A DNA stretch of 64,000 nt from DAOUAM01 sp034433305 (GCA_034433305.1 DAOUAM010000028.1:1-64000), one strand, 5' to 3'; counted from the stretch's first letter, positions 1 through 9,667 are shown. A program made the numbers and translations. The notes: generated by a model not told the origin, from the letters alone.

Positions 1-1
1 C

Positions 2-742
2 TTTGGCGGCACTAACAACGGCATCGTGGCGAAGAAGATCAGGTTCATAGGGCGGGCTGCCCACGCTGGCGGCGCGCCCCACGCCGGCATCAATGCCCTC
101 AACGCTGCCATGATCGCCCTGTCCGCCATCCACGCCCAGCGAGAGACCTACCGGGACGAGGATACCATCCGTATACATCCCATCATCACTCAGGGCGGCG
201 TCTCGGTGAACTCGGTGCCGGCCGACGTGCGCATGGAGACCTTCGTGCGCGGCAAGACCGTCGAGGCCTTCCTGGCGGCCAGCGAGAAGGTGGACAGGGC
301 GCTCAGGGCGGGCGCCATGGCTGTGGGTGGCAGTGTCACGATAACCACGCTGCCAGGCTATTTGCCCATACAGAGCGACTCCAACATGCTGGAGCTGTAC
401 CGCGCCAATGCCGCAGCACTGGTGGGTGAGGAGAACCTGGTCAGGCTGAGGCACCGCACCGGCTCCACGGACATGGGGGACGTGTCCCAGATAATACCTG
501 TAATCCATCCCTACGTGGTGGCCGCCACGGGCAACGGGCATGGCAACGACTACGTTGTGCAGGACTACCAGCTAGGCGTCGTCACCGGCGCCAAGGCTAT
601 GGCCATGACCGTCATAGACCTGCTGGCGGATGGCGCCCAGCGCGCCAACGAGGTCAAATCTAAATACCGTCCTCCCATGACCAGAGAGGGATACCTGTCC
701 TTCATGCGGGGCCTGTTCAGAGAGGAAACGTATACCGAGTGA
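2..742 (+). CDS. M20-family amidohydrolase/peptidase, C-terminal part (5' end outside window)
   Basis: C-terminal 246 residues of an M20D-type metallohydrolase. The frame is open to base 2 and its first residues (FGGTNNG) align with an internal stretch of the following gene (VGGTSNG), so the gene starts before the window and the GTG at 26 is not its start. Visible are the dimerisation domain with RAAHAGGAPH and the catalytic segment GSTDMGDVS followed by a His-containing strand. Family members hydrolyse amide bonds of N-acyl amino acids or small peptides with two metal ions in the cytoplasm; the substrate here is unknown. It is a close paralogue of the next gene and lies 50 bases upstream of it, so the two are probably co-transcribed. 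Confidence 0.85.
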   Translation, partial: FGGTNNGIVAKKIRFIGRAAHAGGAPHAGINALNAAMIALSAIHAQRETYRDEDTIRIHPIITQGGVSVNSVPADVRMETFVRGKTVEAFLAASEKVDRALRAGAMAVGGSVTITTLPGYLPIQSDSNMLELYRANAAALVGEENLVRLRHRTGSTDMGDVSQIIPVIHPYVVAATGNGHGNDYVVQDYQLGVVTGAKAMAMTVIDLLADGAQRANEVKSKYRPPMTREGYLSFMRGLFREETYTE

Positions 743-792
743 CCCTGGGCCGCTTCTCCGGCCACCCATCAGACCATCCCCAGGAGGCTGTT

Positions 793-2133
793 ATGGCCAC
801 TACCGATGAACTCAAGGCCAGGGCCCAGGCGGCCATTGACCAGCGGCGTGACTGGCTCATCAGCGTCGCCACCACCATCCTGCGCAGCCCGGAGCCAGGC
901 TTCCTGGAGGTCAAGACCTCCAGGCTGGTCAGCCAGAAGCTCAATGAGCTGGGCATTCCCCACCAGACTGGCATCGCCCTGACCGGCATAAAGGGCTTCC
1001 TCAACGGTGACAGCCCCGGGCCTACCGTGGCCATCATGGGCGAGCTGGACTCCCTGCGCGTGCCGGGCCATCCCTATGCCGACCAGGAGACCGGCGCCGC
1101 CCATGCCTGCGGCCACCATTGCCAGCCCGCCATGGTGCTGGGCGCCGCCGTGGGGCTGCTGGCGCCGGGCGTGCTGCCGGCGCTGGCGGGAAGGATAGCC
1201 CTCATCGCCGTGCCTGCTGAGGAGTTCATAGACGTGGAGTACCGCTGGGGCCTCCATAAGGAGGGCAAGCTGGGGCTGATGGCGGGCAAACAGGAGTTTA
1301 TCCGGCTGGGCGCCTTCGACGATGTGGACATGGCCATGATGGTACACACCTCCTCCAGCCACGAGGACGGCAGGTTCGCCGTGGGCGGCACCAGCAACGG
1401 CCACGTGGTCAAGTACGTCAACTTCATCGGCAGGGCGGCCCATGCCGGCGGCGCTCCTCACGAGGGCGTCAACGCCCTCCAGGCCGCCATGATCGCCCTG
1501 AACGCCCTGAACGCCCAGCGGGAGACCTTAAAGAACGATGACGTTATCCGGCTGCACGGTATCATGACCAGGGGAGGCGCGTCGGTCAACTCGGTGCCAG
1601 CCGACGTGCGCTACGAGGGCCGGGTGCGCGGCAGGACCGCCGAGGCCATTGCCGACGCCAGCATCAAGATGGACCGCTGCCTGCGGGCAGGGGCGCTGGC
1701 CATGGGCGCCAGGGTGAACATCGTCACCATACCCGGCTACCTGCCCCTGCTCAACAACCCGCTGCTCATGGACATCTTCAAGCAGAACGCGGCCCGCCTG
1801 GTGGACGAGAGCAACGTGAAGGTACACCCCAGCGACCGCAACCGTGGCGGCTCGACGGACATGGGCGACCTCAGCCACATCATGCCCGTTGTGCACCCAT
1901 ACACCGGCGCAGCCTCTGGCGTGGGCCACAGCGTGGACTACATGGTGCAGGACTACGACCAGGCCGTCATCATGCCGGCCAAGGCCATGGCCATGGCAGC
2001 CATTGACCTGCTGGCAGGCGGCGCCGCCAGGGCCAGAGAGGTGCTGGCCAAAAGCCCCCCCAGGATGACCAGGGCACAGTACCTGGCCTTCCAGGATGCT
2101 CGCCTGAAGGAGGAACTGTACGAGGGCAAGTAA
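793..2133 (+). CDS. M20-family amidohydrolase/peptidase
   Basis: Complete 446-residue M20D-type amidohydrolase. The ATG at 793 is chosen because AGGAGG lies 5 bases upstream; the open frame reaches back to 739 without a better site. The metal-site motifs are in order: MGELDSL (strand with Asp), HACGHHCQ (the M20D Cys/His motif), PAEEF (catalytic Glu pair), the dimerisation domain with RAAHAGGAPHEG, and GGSTDMGDLSH near the end. The likely role is cytoplasmic hydrolysis of an N-acyl amino acid, aminoacylated aromatic or small peptide; the sequence does not settle the substrate. It is a tandem paralogue of the upstream partial gene, which suggests a recent duplication with specialisation or hetero-oligomer formation. 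Confidence 0.88.
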   Translation: MATTDELKARAQAAIDQRRDWLISVATTILRSPEPGFLEVKTSRLVSQKLNELGIPHQTGIALTGIKGFLNGDSPGPTVAIMGELDSLRVPGHPYADQETGAAHACGHHCQPAMVLGAAVGLLAPGVLPALAGRIALIAVPAEEFIDVEYRWGLHKEGKLGLMAGKQEFIRLGAFDDVDMAMMVHTSSSHEDGRFAVGGTSNGHVVKYVNFIGRAAHAGGAPHEGVNALQAAMIALNALNAQRETLKNDDVIRLHGIMTRGGASVNSVPADVRYEGRVRGRTAEAIADASIKMDRCLRAGALAMGARVNIVTIPGYLPLLNNPLLMDIFKQNAARLVDESNVKVHPSDRNRGGSTDMGDLSHIMPVVHPYTGAASGVGHSVDYMVQDYDQAVIMPAKAMAMAAIDLLAGGAARAREVLAKSPPRMTRAQYLAFQDARLKEELYEGK

Positions 2134-2171
2134 CGCGCAGGCTTCTGCTAAAGGGCAGGTCCGCCGGCCCC

Positions 2172-4763
2172 TTATCCCGCGAAGTAGCGCGCCAGCTCGT
2201 CCCTGTTCTTGTCCAGCCAGGCGATGTTGAGGCGAATGCGCTCCAGGGACTGCCGTATGCTCCGCTCGGCGGCCGGCACTGGGTGGGCCTGGAAGAACTC
2301 CTGCACGTCCTCCAGCATTTCCTGCGTGGTGAAGCCTCCGGTGATGGATACCAGCCGCATCAGGCCAAAGCCTCCCTCGCCGTAGCGACGGTCGAACTCA
2401 GGCCAGTTGTCCTTCAGGAACCGCCAGGCCAGCTCGCGCCCGTGGCGGTTGCCGGCAACCTCTATCACGGCCCTGATGGTCTCGTGGTGGCGTACCTCCC
2501 TGGAAAGGGAGCGCTCCAGGGTGTCCTGGAGCAGGTCCTTCTGCTGGAACTGGGTCAGGGCGACCAGCAAACGCACCTGCTCCTCCTGCGTTGGCGCGCG
2601 GCGCCTCAGTTCCCACATGGTCTCGTACATAGAGCGGTCGCCCTGCCTGGCCGACAGGGCAAGCACCACGCCCCGGATGTCCGGATGCACGCTGGACGAC
2701 TCCCGCACGTAGGTATCGAAGCGCCGCCTGGCCTCCCTGAGAGTGTCCTGGTCACCGTAGTTGCCAAGCTGGAGGAGGACCGTGCTGCGGCGCAGGGCAT
2801 CCAGGTGGCCCTCGCCAGGGCGGGCATCCCAGCCTATCTTCCGGCCGGGCGTCTGGAACAGCCGCCGCGCGAAGGCCTCGAAGGCTGGGAAGAACTCCTG
2901 GCCCGTGAGCAGGTTCTCCAGGCCGCCCAGGTTGGCCGCCAGGTCCGCCAGCACGGTGGCGTCCATCTCATTCCTGTACGCCTCGGCCACCGACAGGAAC
3001 TGCGTCGCGGGTATGTAGCCCGCCCTGGACAGGGCATAGGCGTCGTTCTGGATGCCCAGCCTGTCCACCGCTGGCAGCTCCATGGCCTCAATGGCGCGAA
3101 CCAGGCGGCCCCAGTCCTCAGCCGTATACTTGACACGGTAGAACCCTGTCTGCTGCGGGTTCACCTTGATCCAGCCATCGGCCGAGGCAAGCTGGAGCCG
3201 CACCGTGGCCCGGCGGCCTTCCATGAGAGCGGACGCCTGTTGGGAGGCGTCGCGCGCCCGGACGCTCACGGGCACGTGCCACAGGGTGGTGTCTGGCTCC
3301 TGCTGGCCCAGGACGTTCTCATACACGAAGCGCCGCTGGGAGAAAGCAATGTCCACCCGGCGGCCCTTTCGCTCGGCCTCGACCTCCAGGACTGGGTAGC
3401 CTGTCTGGGTCACCCAGGTGTCCATCATGGCGGCAACGGGCTTCCTGGAGACCTGCCCCAGGGCGTCCCACAGGTCCCGTGTGGCGGCGTTGGCGTACTG
3501 GTGCGCTGTCAGGTAGTCGTGCAGGCCCTGTTGGAACACCTCCGCACCCAGATAGTCCTCCAGCATGCGCAGGATGGACGCGCCCTTGCTGTAGCTGATG
3601 GCGTCGAAGAGCTGGCCGATCTCCGCCGGGTTCTTCACAGGCTGCTCGATGGGGTGGGAGTTCTTGAGGCCATCCAGCCCCAGGCCCGTGTTGGTGTCCG
3701 ACGAAACGAACTGTGTCCACATGTCCCAGTCGGGGAACAGGTGGTCCACCGCCTTGTCGCCCATCCAGGAGGCGAAGCTCTCATTGAGCCACAGGTCGTC
3801 CCACCAGGCCATGGTCACCAGGTCGCCGAACCACATATGGGCCATCTCGTGGGCGACGATGGCGGCCACCTGTTGCCTGGTAGCCGCCGAGCTGTACCTG
3901 GGGTCCACCAGCAGCGCCGTCTCGCGGTAGGTGATAGCGCCCCAGTTCTCCATGGCGCCGGCGGCGAAGTCCGGGATGGCCAGGTGGTCCAGCTTGGGCA
4001 GCGGGTAGGGGATGCCAAAGTAGCTGTTGAAGTACTCCAGGAGCCTGACCGACGTCTCCAGGGCAAAGCGGCCCTGCTCCTCCTTGCCTCGGGTGGCCCA
4101 GACGCGCACCAGCGTTCCGCCGGGAGCCGTCTGCTCCACGGCCCGCAGGTCGCCCACGACGAAGGCCAGCAGGTAGGTGGACATGATGGGCGTCTCAGCG
4201 AAGCGCACCCGCTTGAGGCCAGGGCCGGCCGGAGTCTCGCTGACCACGGGCATATTGGAGACGGCGACCAGGTCATCGGGAATGACCAGGGTGACGTCAA
4301 AGGTCGCCTTCAGCGCCGGCTCGTCCCAGCAAGGGAAGGCCCGACGCGCGTCGGTGGCCTCGAACTGGGTCGAGGCCATGTAACGCTCCCGTCCCTCGGC
4401 GTCGGTGTAACGGCTGCGGTAGAAACCGCGCAGCTTGTCGTTAAGCTCACCGGTGTACCTGATGTCCAGCCTCGCATCGCCCGGAGCGATGGTCCTGCTG
4501 AACTGGAAGGTGACCGTCTCATCCGACGAGTCCATGGCCGTCTCGCTGGCATCCAGCGCCGTGCCATCGCTCAGAGTCAGCCTGCAGGACTGGACGGCAA
4601 TTTCCTCGCAGTTCATGGTGATGGACGAGGTAGGCTCGATTACCTGGATATGGACGGTCTCCTCGCCCTGGAAAGTGAAGCTCTGAAGGTCAGGCGTGAG
4701 CACAAGCTGGTACTTGACCGGCTTGACGTTGCCCGGCAGCATGACTGCTGTGGAAGTAGCCAT
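2172..4763 (-). CDS. M1-family aminopeptidase N-like zinc metallopeptidase
   Basis: 863-residue M1 aminopeptidase that removes N-terminal amino acids from peptides. Visible are the N-terminal beta domain, the exopeptidase motif GAMENWGAITYRE, and the zinc site HEMAH followed about 20 residues later by NESFASWMGD, which supplies the third ligand Glu. A C-terminal ERAP1-like helical domain begins near the GFYRVKY segment, where the product contacts the active site. The start MATSTAV is preferred over a TTG seven codons upstream because AAGGA sits 8 bases before this ATG. No signal peptide is seen, so the enzyme is probably cytoplasmic. It converges on the M20 gene and may work with it in peptide scavenging. 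Confidence 0.92.
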   Translation of the reverse strand: MATSTAVMLPGNVKPVKYQLVLTPDLQSFTFQGEETVHIQVIEPTSSITMNCEEIAVQSCRLTLSDGTALDASETAMDSSDETVTFQFSRTIAPGDARLDIRYTGELNDKLRGFYRSRYTDAEGRERYMASTQFEATDARRAFPCWDEPALKATFDVTLVIPDDLVAVSNMPVVSETPAGPGLKRVRFAETPIMSTYLLAFVVGDLRAVEQTAPGGTLVRVWATRGKEEQGRFALETSVRLLEYFNSYFGIPYPLPKLDHLAIPDFAAGAMENWGAITYRETALLVDPRYSSAATRQQVAAIVAHEMAHMWFGDLVTMAWWDDLWLNESFASWMGDKAVDHLFPDWDMWTQFVSSDTNTGLGLDGLKNSHPIEQPVKNPAEIGQLFDAISYSKGASILRMLEDYLGAEVFQQGLHDYLTAHQYANAATRDLWDALGQVSRKPVAAMMDTWVTQTGYPVLEVEAERKGRRVDIAFSQRRFVYENVLGQQEPDTTLWHVPVSVRARDASQQASALMEGRRATVRLQLASADGWIKVNPQQTGFYRVKYTAEDWGRLVRAIEAMELPAVDRLGIQNDAYALSRAGYIPATQFLSVAEAYRNEMDATVLADLAANLGGLENLLTGQEFFPAFEAFARRLFQTPGRKIGWDARPGEGHLDALRRSTVLLQLGNYGDQDTLREARRRFDTYVRESSSVHPDIRGVVLALSARQGDRSMYETMWELRRRAPTQEEQVRLLVALTQFQQKDLLQDTLERSLSREVRHHETIRAVIEVAGNRHGRELAWRFLKDNWPEFDRRYGEGGFGLMRLVSITGGFTTQEMLEDVQEFFQAHPVPAAERSIRQSLERIRLNIAWLDKNRDELARYFAG

Positions 4764-4818
4764 TGCATCTGTCCTTTCGTGCAAGTTGGCTGTTCAACGG
4801 CGGCCCGGCCTGGAGGGG

Positions 4819-5601
4819 CTAGGCGCCGGTCCAGTTGGGCTTGCGTTTTTCGGCGAAGGCGCGGGGGCCTTCGATGAAGTCGTTGGAGGCCATGGCCTTC
4901 TGGTGCTCGCTGTAGATGCGGCCCATGGCGATGTCCAGGGGCCAGCCCAGTCCCAGCGTGGCCATCTGCTTGCTGGCCCGCACCGAGAGGGGCGCGGCTT
5001 CCATGATCTCGTTGGCCCAGCGCTCAGCGGTGGGCAGCAACTCGCTCAGGGGCACTACCTCGTTGACCAGCCCCAGGCGGTAGGCCTCCTGGGCTGTGAT
5101 CCTCCGCCCGGTCATGAGCATGCCCATGGCGAGCTTGAGGGGAATGTGTCTGGGGAGCCTGTGGACCCCACCAGCGCCCGCCACCAGCCCAACACGCACC
5201 TCTGGCAGCCCAAGCTGGGCATGGTCGGCGGCAATGATGATGTCGCAGGCCAGGGCCAGCTCAAGGCCGCCGCCCAGGGCGTACCCGTTGACGGCGGCGA
5301 TGATGGGCTTCCAGCACTCGAAGTTTGAGGTGATGCCTCCGAAGGTGAGGCGCTCTCCAGGGCGCGCCGGCTGGTAGCCGTGCTCCGCCGTGTACTTCAG
5401 GTCGTTGCCCGCGCTGAAGGCCCGGTCCCCAGCGCCGGTGAGGATAGCGACCCACAAGCTGCTGTCATCGCGGAACTGGGTGAAAGCCTCCAGCAACTCG
5501 CGGCTGGCAGGGGGGTGGAGGGCGTTAAGCCTGTCTGGCCGGTTGATGGTTACATAGGCGATGCGCCCCTTCTTTTCGTAGCTTATGAACTCGAACGCCA
5601 T
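4819..5601 (-). CDS. enoyl-CoA hydratase/isomerase family protein
   Basis: 260-residue crotonase-superfamily protein. It has the CoA-binding strand NRPDRLNAL, the first oxyanion-hole segment AFSAGNDLK (about residues 60-70) and the second oxyanion segment ALGGGLELALACD. The region after it contains LGLPEVRVGLVAGAGG; the Glu of LPEV is the hydratase-type catalytic residue. This pattern fits an enoyl-CoA hydratase or related isomerase acting in fatty-acid or aromatic-acid degradation. The ATG at 5601 has GAGGAGGG immediately upstream; a longer open frame upstream lacks homology. It is 55 bases downstream of the aminopeptidase start on the same strand and stands alone, so its pathway is not shown by context. 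Confidence 0.88.
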   Translation of the reverse strand: MAFEFISYEKKGRIAYVTINRPDRLNALHPPASRELLEAFTQFRDDSSLWVAILTGAGDRAFSAGNDLKYTAEHGYQPARPGERLTFGGITSNFECWKPIIAAVNGYALGGGLELALACDIIIAADHAQLGLPEVRVGLVAGAGGVHRLPRHIPLKLAMGMLMTGRRITAQEAYRLGLVNEVVPLSELLPTAERWANEIMEAAPLSVRASKQMATLGLGWPLDIAMGRIYSEHQKAMASNDFIEGPRAFAEKRKPNWTGA

Positions 5602-5873
5602 AGGCCCTCCTCGCGTCGGCGGCCCTGCAGCTATGCCTTCGGCCCGCCACGCAAATATGTTATCACGATTCAGGCGAGAGTAGGCGGCCCAGGCCCTGGA
5701 CACCAGGTGCAGCCTGGCTGTCAAGCGAGGCTACACCTGGTAAGCTTGATGTAAGGCAGCCTTCTCATGCCCCGGTTGCGGACGCCCACACGAGCGGCCC
5801 GACAGGGCCAGGCAGGCTCCAGAGTAGTACCCTATCAGGACTGACGGTGGAGATGGCGGAGAGGAGGAGGGCG

Positions 5874-6551
5874 ATGACTGCGGGAAGGGTCCTGCTACTG
5901 GTCTTCGGAAGCCTGATATTACTGGTGGGGCTGGCGGTGTTCGTGGCCGGTGGCGCGGTGCTCGGGTTGCACCTGGCCACCGAAGATGAGGGCTTCTTCA
6001 CCTCCGGCAGCCTGAATTTCGCCAGGGACTCCAGGGCCATTGTGTCCGAGGACATGGACATAGTGGTGACGGCGTCAGACGCGCCCTTCGACAGCGGCTG
6101 GCCAGGTGACCTGGGGACGCTGCGGCTGGCGGGTTCCAGCAACAGCCCTGGCAAGGACATTTTCATAGGCATCGGGCGGGCTAACGACGTCACGGCCTAC
6201 CTGGGAGGCGCGGCCTACGACGTGGTCACGGAACTGAACATCAGGCCCTTCGAGGTGGAGTACAGGCGCAACGATGGAGCCGCGACCCCTGCGCCACCCG
6301 CATCCCAGACGTTCTGGGACATCTCGGCGGTTGGGCCAGGCACCCAGGCTATCCAGTGGGACGTCAGGGAAGGCATGTGGGCCATCGTAGTCATGAATGC
6401 CGACGCTTCGCCCGGCGTGGACGTCAGCATGCGACTGGGAGTCCGGGTGCCCTTCATATTCCCGGTGTCCATAGGACTGCTGTCGGCAGGTTTCGTCCTG
6501 CTGCTCATCGGCGGCCTGCTGGTCTTTCTGGGCGCCCGCGGCGGCAGGTAA
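5874..6551 (+). CDS. hypothetical membrane protein with two terminal transmembrane segments
   Basis: 225-residue protein not recognised as a named family. It has a hydrophobic N-terminal helix (about residues 5-30, rich in Leu/Val/Gly), a central 150-residue extracytoplasmic-looking beta-rich domain, and a second hydrophobic helix near the C-terminus (about 195-220) followed by GARGG. The ATG at 5874 is chosen because GAGGAGGAGG lies just upstream; alternatives at 5847 and 5853 would add nine or seven residues. The central domain contains WDVREGMWAIVVMN, resembling a small beta-sandwich in membrane-anchored proteins. It is followed by an oxidoreductase 120 bases downstream, and no functional link can be claimed. 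Confidence 0.7.
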   Translation: MTAGRVLLLVFGSLILLVGLAVFVAGGAVLGLHLATEDEGFFTSGSLNFARDSRAIVSEDMDIVVTASDAPFDSGWPGDLGTLRLAGSSNSPGKDIFIGIGRANDVTAYLGGAAYDVVTELNIRPFEVEYRRNDGAATPAPPASQTFWDISAVGPGTQAIQWDVREGMWAIVVMNADASPGVDVSMRLGVRVPFIFPVSIGLLSAGFVLLLIGGLLVFLGARGGR

Positions 6552-6671
6552 CGTGGGATGCCAGGGCCTTCATGCTGGAGCTGGGGCAGACATGGCGGTG
6601 CTTGCAGCCCGGGGTGCGCCCGTGGGCCGTCTCTGGTAGAATTGGCCCAACACCGCCGGGATGGTGCCTGA

Positions 6672-7694
6672 ATGAAGGTCGGCATAGCGGCAGACGCTGG
6701 CAAGCTGGCGGACATCCCCGAGGCAGCCCGCCGGGCCGAGGAGTTGGGCTACGACTTTTTCTCCGCCAGCGAGACGGCCCACAATCCCTTCCTTCCCCTG
6801 GCCCTAGCGGCGGAACATACCAGCCGCATAGAACTACGGACTTCCATCGCCCTGGCCTTCGCCCGCAGCCCCATGGACGTGGCCTACATGGCGTGGGACC
6901 TGCAGGCGCTGTCAGGCGGACGCTTCGTACTGGGCCTGGGCAGCCAGGTGAGGGGCCACATCGTGCGCAGGTTCAGCGGGACATGGGCGGCGCCGGCGCC
7001 CCGGATGCGGGAGTACATTCTGGCCCTGCGCGCCATCTGGGACTGCTGGCAGAATGGCGCGAAGCTGGACTTTCACGGCCAGCACTACCACTTCAACCTG
7101 ATGCCGCCTTTCTTCAGCCCCGGCCCCATTGCTCACCCCAGCATCAGGGTACACATCGCCGCCGTCAACCCGCGCATGCTGCAAGTCGCCGGGGAGCTTT
7201 GCGACGGTGTCATACTGCACTCCTTCAACACCGACAGGTACACCAGGGACGTGGTGCTGCCCAACCTGGAGCTGGGTGCCCGGAAGGCCGGCCGAAGTGT
7301 GAAGGACCTGGACATCAGCGGCGGCGGGTTCATCATCACCGGCGCCAACGAGGCGGAGCTTGAGGCCGGCAAGCATGCGGCCAGGGCGCGCATCGCCTTC
7401 TACGCCTCCACGCGCAGCTACGCGCCCGTCATGAAGGCCCACGGCTGGGAGGACACGGCCCAGAAGCTGTACCGCATGTCGGTGGAGGGCAAGTGGCCCC
7501 AGATGGCGGGGGAGATTACCGATGAGATGCTGGAGGCCTTCGCCGTGGTGGGCACCTACGATGAGATAGTGGCCAGGATAAAGGCCAGGTACGGCCCATA
7601 CGCCACTTCCATACTCCTGCCACTGCCGTCCCGCACGCCAGAGGAGCGGGAGCGGGCCAGGGACTTGCTGCGGCGGTTGAGGGCGGACTCCTAG
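6672..7694 (+). CDS. LLM-class F420/flavin-dependent oxidoreductase (TIGR03617-like)
   Basis: 340-residue luciferase-like monooxygenase-fold protein starting MKVGIAADAGKL. The TIM-barrel pattern is visible: EELGYDFFSASETAHNPFLPLALAAEHTSRIELRT in pieces, then ALSGGRFVLGLGSQ, the cofactor phosphate-binding loop region of this superfamily. Residues 95-110 (RGHIVRRFSGTW) match the subfamily of predicted F420-dependent oxidoreductases typical of actinobacteria and Chloroflexota. The reaction is probably a hydride transfer or monooxygenation on an unknown substrate. F420 use is inferred from family resemblance and no F420 biosynthesis gene lies in the window. It converges on gmk. Confidence 0.85.
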   Translation: MKVGIAADAGKLADIPEAARRAEELGYDFFSASETAHNPFLPLALAAEHTSRIELRTSIALAFARSPMDVAYMAWDLQALSGGRFVLGLGSQVRGHIVRRFSGTWAAPAPRMREYILALRAIWDCWQNGAKLDFHGQHYHFNLMPPFFSPGPIAHPSIRVHIAAVNPRMLQVAGELCDGVILHSFNTDRYTRDVVLPNLELGARKAGRSVKDLDISGGGFIITGANEAELEAGKHAARARIAFYASTRSYAPVMKAHGWEDTAQKLYRMSVEGKWPQMAGEITDEMLEAFAVVGTYDEIVARIKARYGPYATSILLPLPSRTPEERERARDLLRRLRADS

Positions 7695-7712
7695 ACCCGG
7701 ACTATCCGGCCT

Positions 7713-8333
7713 TCACAGCACCGGCTTTCTGGGAGGGACGCGGGAGCGCTCTCGCTCCAGGATACGCTCGATCTCTGCGACTGTGTCATCCAGGCGGCCT
7801 TTGTGGTTGACGACGACGTGGTCGAAGCTGGAGGCCTCCCGCATCTCGGCCTCGGCGGTGCGCAGCCGCAGCGCCAGCGCCTCCGGCGACTCGGTCATGC
7901 GCTGGCCCAGGCGGCGGGCCAGCTCCTCCATGCTGGGCGGCGCCAGGAATATGAAGATGGCATCGGGCACCAGCCTGCGGATGGTTGCCGCGCCCTGCAC
8001 ATCTGCCTTGATAATCACGTCCCGGCCCTGCTGGAGCGCCTCTCTTACCTGTTGTCTGGGTACGCCGTACAGGTTGCCATAGACCTGCGCCCACTCCAGA
8101 AGCTCGCCGGCCGCGATCATACTCTGGAACCTGTCCCTGGTAACGAAAATGTAGTCCACGCCATCGCGCTCGCCGGGGCGCTGGGGGCGGGTGGTGGCGG
8201 TGACAGTAAAGTGGTAGGGCTTGCCCAGCGCCTTCATCCTCGCCAGGACGGCATCCTTGCCGACCCCTGAGGGGCCGGATATGACTACGACCAGCGGGCA
8301 GGTGGTGCGGACGGCGGCTGCGGATGCGTTCAA
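7713..8333 (-). CDS. gmk: guanylate kinase
   Basis: 206-residue guanylate kinase that phosphorylates GMP to GDP with ATP. Visible are the P-loop GPSGVGKDAV (about residues 20-29), the GMP-binding segment TVTATTRPQRPGERDGVDYIF in two parts, and the lid region RRLGQRMTESPEAL. The start is a TTG at 8333; no ATG is available before the P-loop. The gene starts 16 bases after the aroA stop and is the last gene of a tyrA-aroA-gmk operon, an arrangement that ties it by transcription only, because GMP metabolism and aromatic synthesis share no step. Length is normal for the family. Confidence 0.93.
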   Translation of the reverse strand: MNASAAAVRTTCPLVVVISGPSGVGKDAVLARMKALGKPYHFTVTATTRPQRPGERDGVDYIFVTRDRFQSMIAAGELLEWAQVYGNLYGVPRQQVREALQQGRDVIIKADVQGAATIRRLVPDAIFIFLAPPSMEELARRLGQRMTESPEALALRLRTAEAEMREASSFDHVVVNHKGRLDDTVAEIERILERERSRVPPRKPVL

Positions 8334-8349
8334 GGCATCAGCCCCTGTG

Positions 8350-9657
8350 TCATGCCCTCTGGAGCCTGCTCAGGGTGTCCCAGAAGCCGGGGTAGGATAC
8401 GCTGGCGGCCTCAGCCCCGTTGACAACGGTCTCGCCCCGGGCCAGCAGGCCGGCGATGCCCATGGTCATGGCAATGCGATGGTCGCCGTAGCTCTGGCAC
8501 TCGGCTCCCACCAGGGAAGCGCCGCCGTGGATGACCATCCCGTCGGGCAGCTCCTCGGCCTTGGCGCCAAGCCTGGTGAGGCCATCTATGGTCGCCTTGA
8601 TGCGGTCGGACTCCTTGACGCGCAGCTCCCTGGCGTCGCGTATGATGGTAGTGCCCCTGGCGAAGCAGGCAGCCAGCGCCAGCACCGGCAGCTCGTCAAT
8701 TACCCTGGGGATGATGTCCCCCCTTATCTCGGTGGCCTGAAGCTGGCTGGACTCGGCGATTATGTCCGCCGATGGCTCACCGCCTTCCTCGTGGACGTCC
8801 TCCAGGCGAAGGCGGGCGCCCATGGCCTTGAGGACCTCCAGGACGCCGGTGCGGGAAGGGTTGATGCCCACGCCCCTGACTCTGATGCTGGCGTTGGGAT
8901 GGCAGCACCCGGCCACCAGCCAGAAGGCGGCGCCGCTGATATCGCTGGGCACCCGCACGTCCACGGACTTGAGCTCGGAAGGGCGTACAGTGATGCTCAG
9001 GCCCTCTAGCTGGATGTCGGCCCCCATGGCGCGCATCATGCGCTCGGTGTGGTCGCGGGAGGCGGCAGGCTCGCGCACGGTGGTCTGGCCCTGGGCAAAT
9101 AGCCCAGCTATCAACAGGCAGGACTTGAGCTGGGCGCTGGCGACGGGCGTGGCGTACTCGATGCCCCGCAGGTTGCCGCCCTGGATGGCCAGAGGCGCCA
9201 GGGAGTTGTTCTTCCTGCCCATTACCCTGGCGCCCATCTGGGTTAGGGGCCGCGCAATTCTGTCCATGGGGCGCGAGCGCAGGGACTTGTCGCCGGTTAT
9301 GACGCTAAAGAAGGGCTGGGCAGCCAGCAGGCCGGACACAAGCCTCATGGTGGTGCCGCTGTTGCCGGCGTTCAGCACGCCTGTCGGCTCAGCAAGCCCG
9401 AAACGGCCATGCCCGTACACGGTGAAGGTATCCTCCGCCGGGTCGCCGCTCTCCGAGGGGTGCCGGGTGATACGCGCCCCCAGTCCCCTGAGACAGCGGA
9501 GCATAGACACCCTGTCGTCGCCCATGCAGAAGTTGGAGACTGTTGCCGTACCGTTGGCTATGGAGTTCAATAGCACCGCCCGGTGAGAGATGGACTTGTC
9601 GCCGGGTGGCACGACGGCCCCTTCCACGCGGGAAGGGGCGCGCACAGCCTGCTTCAT
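8350..9657 (-). CDS. aroA: 3-phosphoshikimate 1-carboxyvinyltransferase (EPSP synthase)
   Basis: 435-residue EPSP synthase of the shikimate pathway, joining phosphoenolpyruvate to shikimate 3-phosphate. Signature motifs are PPGDKSISHRA near the N-terminus (PEP/shikimate-3-phosphate binding Lys and Ser), LNAGNSGTTMRL (about residues 90-101), DKSLRSRPMDR, and RVKESDRIKA with YGDHRIAM near the C-terminus. These are all in the usual order, and the length is standard. The gene lies 10 bases after tyrA on the same strand, so prephenate/tyrosine synthesis and the EPSP step are co-expressed. Confidence 0.95.
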   Translation of the reverse strand: MKQAVRAPSRVEGAVVPPGDKSISHRAVLLNSIANGTATVSNFCMGDDRVSMLRCLRGLGARITRHPSESGDPAEDTFTVYGHGRFGLAEPTGVLNAGNSGTTMRLVSGLLAAQPFFSVITGDKSLRSRPMDRIARPLTQMGARVMGRKNNSLAPLAIQGGNLRGIEYATPVASAQLKSCLLIAGLFAQGQTTVREPAASRDHTERMMRAMGADIQLEGLSITVRPSELKSVDVRVPSDISGAAFWLVAGCCHPNASIRVRGVGINPSRTGVLEVLKAMGARLRLEDVHEEGGEPSADIIAESSQLQATEIRGDIIPRVIDELPVLALAACFARGTTIIRDARELRVKESDRIKATIDGLTRLGAKAEELPDGMVIHGGASLVGAECQSYGDHRIAMTMGIAGLLARGETVVNGAEAASVSYPGFWDTLSRLQRA

Positions 9658-9667
9658 ATTAGTGTCA

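Noticed and set aside
2283..4877. An 864-codon open frame on the plus strand opposite the M1 aminopeptidase
   Set aside because: It is antisense to a gene with complete catalytic motifs, has no homology-like pattern and reflects high GC.
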